A stretch of 64,000 nucleotides of DNA from Pseudoalteromonas gelatinilytica (GTDB lineage: Bacteria > Pseudomonadota > Gammaproteobacteria > Enterobacterales > Alteromonadaceae). The notes beneath the pieces are model-generated. The model worked only from the letters and a program-made list of their open reading frames with translations, did no database searches and was not told the origin of the DNA. Location: contig NZ_LRRU01000005.1 of assembly GCF_001641615.1 (NCBI RefSeq), forward strand, positions 1-64,000, written 5' to 3'. Shown piece after piece: positions 61,394-64,000 of the stretch. Every line of letters begins with the position of its first letter. The first letter of the stretch is position 1. The position numbers and the translations under genes were made by a program.

Positions 61394-62001
61394 GCAAGTT
61401 CCAATAAGCGCAGTTGCAATGAGCGCACAAACTCAAGGACAAAAAAGCTGTCTTTTGCCGGTTCGAAGTGATTTACGTCATCACTACCAAACGCCAAAAT
61501 TGCCACAGGGTGTTTCGTGTTACCAATTAGATATAAAGCAGTCGATTGAGTCGTGTCTGAAAACAGTAAGTCTCTTTCTTGTTGGCTTACTCGACCCAAG
61601 TAAATGCCGTCGTTTTGCAGGCGATGAGCAATTAATTCATCAAACTTTTTATCGTACTTAACTAAGTGGCATTCGTTAATGGATGGGTTCGTGCAGATAA
61701 TATTGCGCAAGTTGCTAGCCAGTGTCGTAAAGTCGTAGTTAGTCCATAACTGACGATGACAGTCGCTAAATAAGCGGTAAATTAACTCGTTTTCTTTTGC
61801 TTGTTCAACGAGCTGCTCAATCTTATTTTTTAATAACGTATTGTGTTCACGTAATTGGCGCTGTTGAATATGCACCAAAGACGTTGCTCCCGCCGTTTGC
61901 TGTTGTAGTTCAACTTCAGCGAGCACATCAGGGTTTTTAATAAAAAAATCAGGGTGTGCTTTTAAATATTCAGCAATTTGTTGTTCTGTTAGTTTGCTCA
62001 T
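61390..62001 (-). CDS. DUF484 family protein (YigA-like)
   Basis: A 203-aa protein with an N-terminal helix ([29 protein letters not shown]), a coiled coil (~45-75) and a GAF-like C-terminal domain. DUF484 proteins sit between dapF and xerC in many gammaproteobacteria (yigA in E. coli). Overlaps both neighbours by 4 bp (ATGA), which implies tight coupling. Function unknown. Confidence 0.9.
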   Translation of the reverse strand: MSKLTEQQIAEYLKAHPDFFIKNPDVLAEVELQQQTAGATSLVHIQQRQLREHNTLLKNKIEQLVEQAKENELIYRLFSDCHRQLWTNYDFTTLASNLRNIICTNPSINECHLVKYDKKFDELIAHRLQNDGIYLGRVSQQERDLLFSDTTQSTALYLIGNTKHPVAILAFGSDDVNHFEPAKDSFFVLEFVRSLQLRLLELA

Positions 62002-62828
62002 AGTGCCACTTGTCCATCAAAAACATGCTCAGCAGGGCCTGTCATTCGTACAGGGTGGCCTTCGCCTTGCCAACGTACTTGTAAACTGCCGCCGGGCAAG
62101 TCAACTTGTACGGTAGTAGCAAGTTTATTCTGAATTTGACCAACCACGACCGCAGCACAGGCACCTGTACCACAGGCTAAGGTTTCACTAACGCCACGTT
62201 CCCACACTCTTAGTTTAATGTGATCTTGCGAAATTACCTGCATAAAACCAACATTTGCGCGTTGTGGAAAGCGTTCATGATTTTCAAGCAGTGGGCCTAA
62301 GGTGGTGACTTCTGCGGTATGAATGTCATCAACTTCTAACACGCAATGCGGGTTACCCATCGATACTGCGCCACTAAATACCGTATGTTCTTCCGTGCGA
62401 AGAATATAGGTCAGCTCACGCTTGCTGGCTTTTAATGGGATTTTGTTCGGTTCAAAATTGGGATGGCCCATATTTACCGTTACTTGACCATCTTTCTCTA
62501 TATAAAGCGTGAGGTTACCAGACTTTGTTGAAACCGAGATTTTATGCTTATTGGTTAGGCCTTTCATACGTACAAAGCGGGCGAAACAGCGCGCACCGTT
62601 GCCGCACTGTTCAACTTCGTTACCATCGGCATTGAAAATACGATAATGAAAATCGAGATCAGGAGAGTAAGGGGCTTCAACCATAAGCAGTTGATCGAAG
62701 CCAATGCCGAAATGGCGATCTGCCAGCTTCTTTATTTGATCACGTGATAAAAAAACATTTTGAGTAATGTTATCAATAACGACAAAGTCATTACCTAGGC
62801 CGTGCATTTTTGAAAAATTAACTAACAT
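61998..62828 (-). CDS. dapF: Diaminopimelate epimerase (DapF)
   Basis: A 276-aa enzyme that converts LL- to meso-diaminopimelate for lysine and peptidoglycan. [15 protein letters not shown] at the start, the first catalytic Cys in [13 protein letters not shown] (~72-84) and the second in [15 protein letters not shown] (~218-232) are both intact. Follows lysA by 64 bp and is coupled to DUF484. Confidence 0.97.
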   Translation of the reverse strand: MLVNFSKMHGLGNDFVVIDNITQNVFLSRDQIKKLADRHFGIGFDQLLMVEAPYSPDLDFHYRIFNADGNEVEQCGNGARCFARFVRMKGLTNKHKISVSTKSGNLTLYIEKDGQVTVNMGHPNFEPNKIPLKASKRELTYILRTEEHTVFSGAVSMGNPHCVLEVDDIHTAEVTTLGPLLENHERFPQRANVGFMQVISQDHIKLRVWERGVSETLACGTGACAAVVVGQIQNKLATTVQVDLPGGSLQVRWQGEGHPVRMTGPAEHVFDGQVAL

Positions 62829-62892
62829 AACGCTCTAATTCGGGTTTGCTCTGAGCTAATCATGCCACAGAGCAGGGCGGTTATAAAAACGT

Positions 62893-64000
62893 TTATGGTA
62901 AAATTTTCTCACCTTGCCAAAGGCTTTCTAAGGTTTCGCGTTGGCGAATTAAATGGCTTTGCTGACCATCCACCATAATCTCTGCAACACGCGGGCGTGA
63001 GTTGTAGTTTGAGCTCATTGTGAAACCATATGCGCCAGCGCTGCGCTGCGCTAAAAGGTCACCGGCTTGAAGTGCAAGCTCACGGTCTTTGCCTAAAAAG
63101 TCGCCGGTTTCACAGACTGGGCCGACAATGTCGTAGTTGTAAGTAGGCGTATCATCTGCGCGAGGTTCAACTGGCACAATACTTTGCCAAGCTTGATACA
63201 GTGATGGACGCAACATATCGTTCATGCCTGCATCAACAATAGCAAAGAACTTATCTTGGTTTTGTTTAATAAACTCAACTTTAGTAACTAAAATACCTGC
63301 GTTGGCTGCAATCGCACGACCAGGTTCAAAAATAAGTTCTAAATCTTGGTAGTCTGCTAATCGAGCGGTAATTTTATCAACATACTCGCTTGGATGAGGA
63401 GGCGTTTCGCCATTATAAGGCACGCCAAGACCACCACCGATATCTAGGTGAGTTAGCTTGATGCCAACCGCTTTTAACTCTTCGATAAGAGTCAGTACTT
63501 TTTCAAGTGCTGCTAAGAAAGGTTTTATTTCCGTTAGCTGCGAACCGATGTGGCAATCTACACCGGTAATTTTTAAACCGGGTAATGATGCTGCATGTTG
63601 ATACACAGTCACCGCAGTTTGAATATCAATACCAAACTTATTCTCTTTTAAGCCGGTTGAGATATAAGGGTGCGTTTTTGCATCTATATCTGGGTTTACG
63701 CGAATCGAAATCGGTGCCACTAAGTTAAGATCCGTTGCCACTTTTGAAATACGCTCAAGCTCAGCCACTGACTCAACGTTAAAACACTTGATCCCCAATT
63801 CAAGTGCATAGGCAATTTCGTCAGCGGTTTTTGCAACGCCAGAAAACACAACCTTACTTGCGTCTCCGCCTGCTTGGATAACACGCGCAAGCTCACCTTT
63901 TGAAACGATGTCAAAACCTGAACCAAGTCGCGCTAAAATATTCAGCACGGCAATATTTGAGTTGGCTTTTACGGCATAGCACACCAAGCTCTTATGCGAC
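62893..64000 (-). CDS. lysA: Diaminopimelate decarboxylase (LysA), 5' end missing
   Basis: PLP enzyme that decarboxylates meso-diaminopimelate to lysine. The frame stays open to the window edge, so the first ~50 residues lie outside. Visible are the PLP lysine in VCYAVKANSN, HIGSQ, LDIGGGLGVPY, EPGRAIAANAG, PVCETGDFLGKDR and AGAYGFTMSSNYNSRPR. First visible gene of the lysA-dapF-DUF484-xerC-yigB run. Confidence 0.96.
   Translation of the reverse strand, partial: SHKSLVCYAVKANSNIAVLNILARLGSGFDIVSKGELARVIQAGGDASKVVFSGVAKTADEIAYALELGIKCFNVESVAELERISKVATDLNLVAPISIRVNPDIDAKTHPYISTGLKENKFGIDIQTAVTVYQHAASLPGLKITGVDCHIGSQLTEIKPFLAALEKVLTLIEELKAVGIKLTHLDIGGGLGVPYNGETPPHPSEYVDKITARLADYQDLELIFEPGRAIAANAGILVTKVEFIKQNQDKFFAIVDAGMNDMLRPSLYQAWQSIVPVEPRADDTPTYNYDIVGPVCETGDFLGKDRELALQAGDLLAQRSAGAYGFTMSSNYNSRPRVAEIMVDGQQSHLIRQRETLESLWQGEKILP

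Overview
The window looks like chromosome from a marine gammaproteobacterium of the Alteromonadales, most likely Pseudoalteromonas. I infer this from the AT-leaning base composition, the gene order lysA-dapF-DUF484-xerC-yigB-like, a secreted subtilase with a GlyGly-CTERM tail, and families common in that group (YjfI/YjfJ/YjfK/YjfL set, DUF1864/PrnB-like, spondin-domain proteins, DUF2884). No prophage, insertion sequence with a transposase, or CRISPR array is visible.

Layout. 1-877: 3' end of a 5S rRNA gene with terminator, then about 600 bp of short repeats (REP-like hairpins with GTAG heads, three ~110-bp tandem units, a heptamer array) framed by a perfect 31-bp inverted pair. 878-6950: a membrane-stress / polyamine-like cluster (lipoprotein, DUF350, membrane-bound spermidine-synthase-like protein, then DUF2170, PspA/IM30, DUF2491, a tandem ribbon-helix-helix-like protein and a tiny membrane protein); its second half follows two identical palindromic operators. 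6943-10044: two paralogous lipoproteins and an iron-regulated fumC operon with a Fur box inside a 51-bp perfect inverted repeat. 10228-16965: methyltransferase, acetyltransferase, esterase, then an Lrp-type regulator divergent from a coupled PrnB-like / kynureninase-like gene pair. 17034-29059: two tRNA-Ser genes and mostly single genes (lipid kinase, EamA exporter and MocR regulator, DUF2884, glutathione peroxidase, LysR and YqhD-type dehydrogenase, AzlCD, cytochromes).

29307-38784: secreted subtilase, a lipoprotein prolyl oligopeptidase, and a four-gene unit (two spondin-domain proteins, OmpR-type regulator, histidine kinase) headed by three 11-bp-phased direct repeats. 38904-47437: DUF4870, YqaA, the tetrahydromonapterin genes folM-folE-folX, TauE/SafE, nadE, yceH and a large hybrid kinase. 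47603-53089: penicillin-acylase-family enzyme, diguanylate cyclase, and a GNAT-nitrilase fusion translationally coupled to a SugE/Gdx-type exporter. 53131-58527: EamA exporter, an orphan terminator, MAPEG protein, BlaI/M56-TonB pair with operator, RluF-like synthase, DUF6482, a 269-bp MITE-like element touching a GNAT gene, HopJ-family protein. 58537-64000: TPR/retropepsin protein, HAD phosphatase, xerC, DUF484, dapF, and lysA cut by the window end.

The strongest candidates for undescribed biology are the PrnB-like/kynureninase-like pair under an Lrp regulator, the spondin two-component operon with its phased boxes, the GNAT-nitrilase/Gdx pair, and the PspA cluster with its own twin operator and a tandem RHH-like protein. 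All coordinates and motifs were read by eye; family names rest on recognised motifs, not on database searches.
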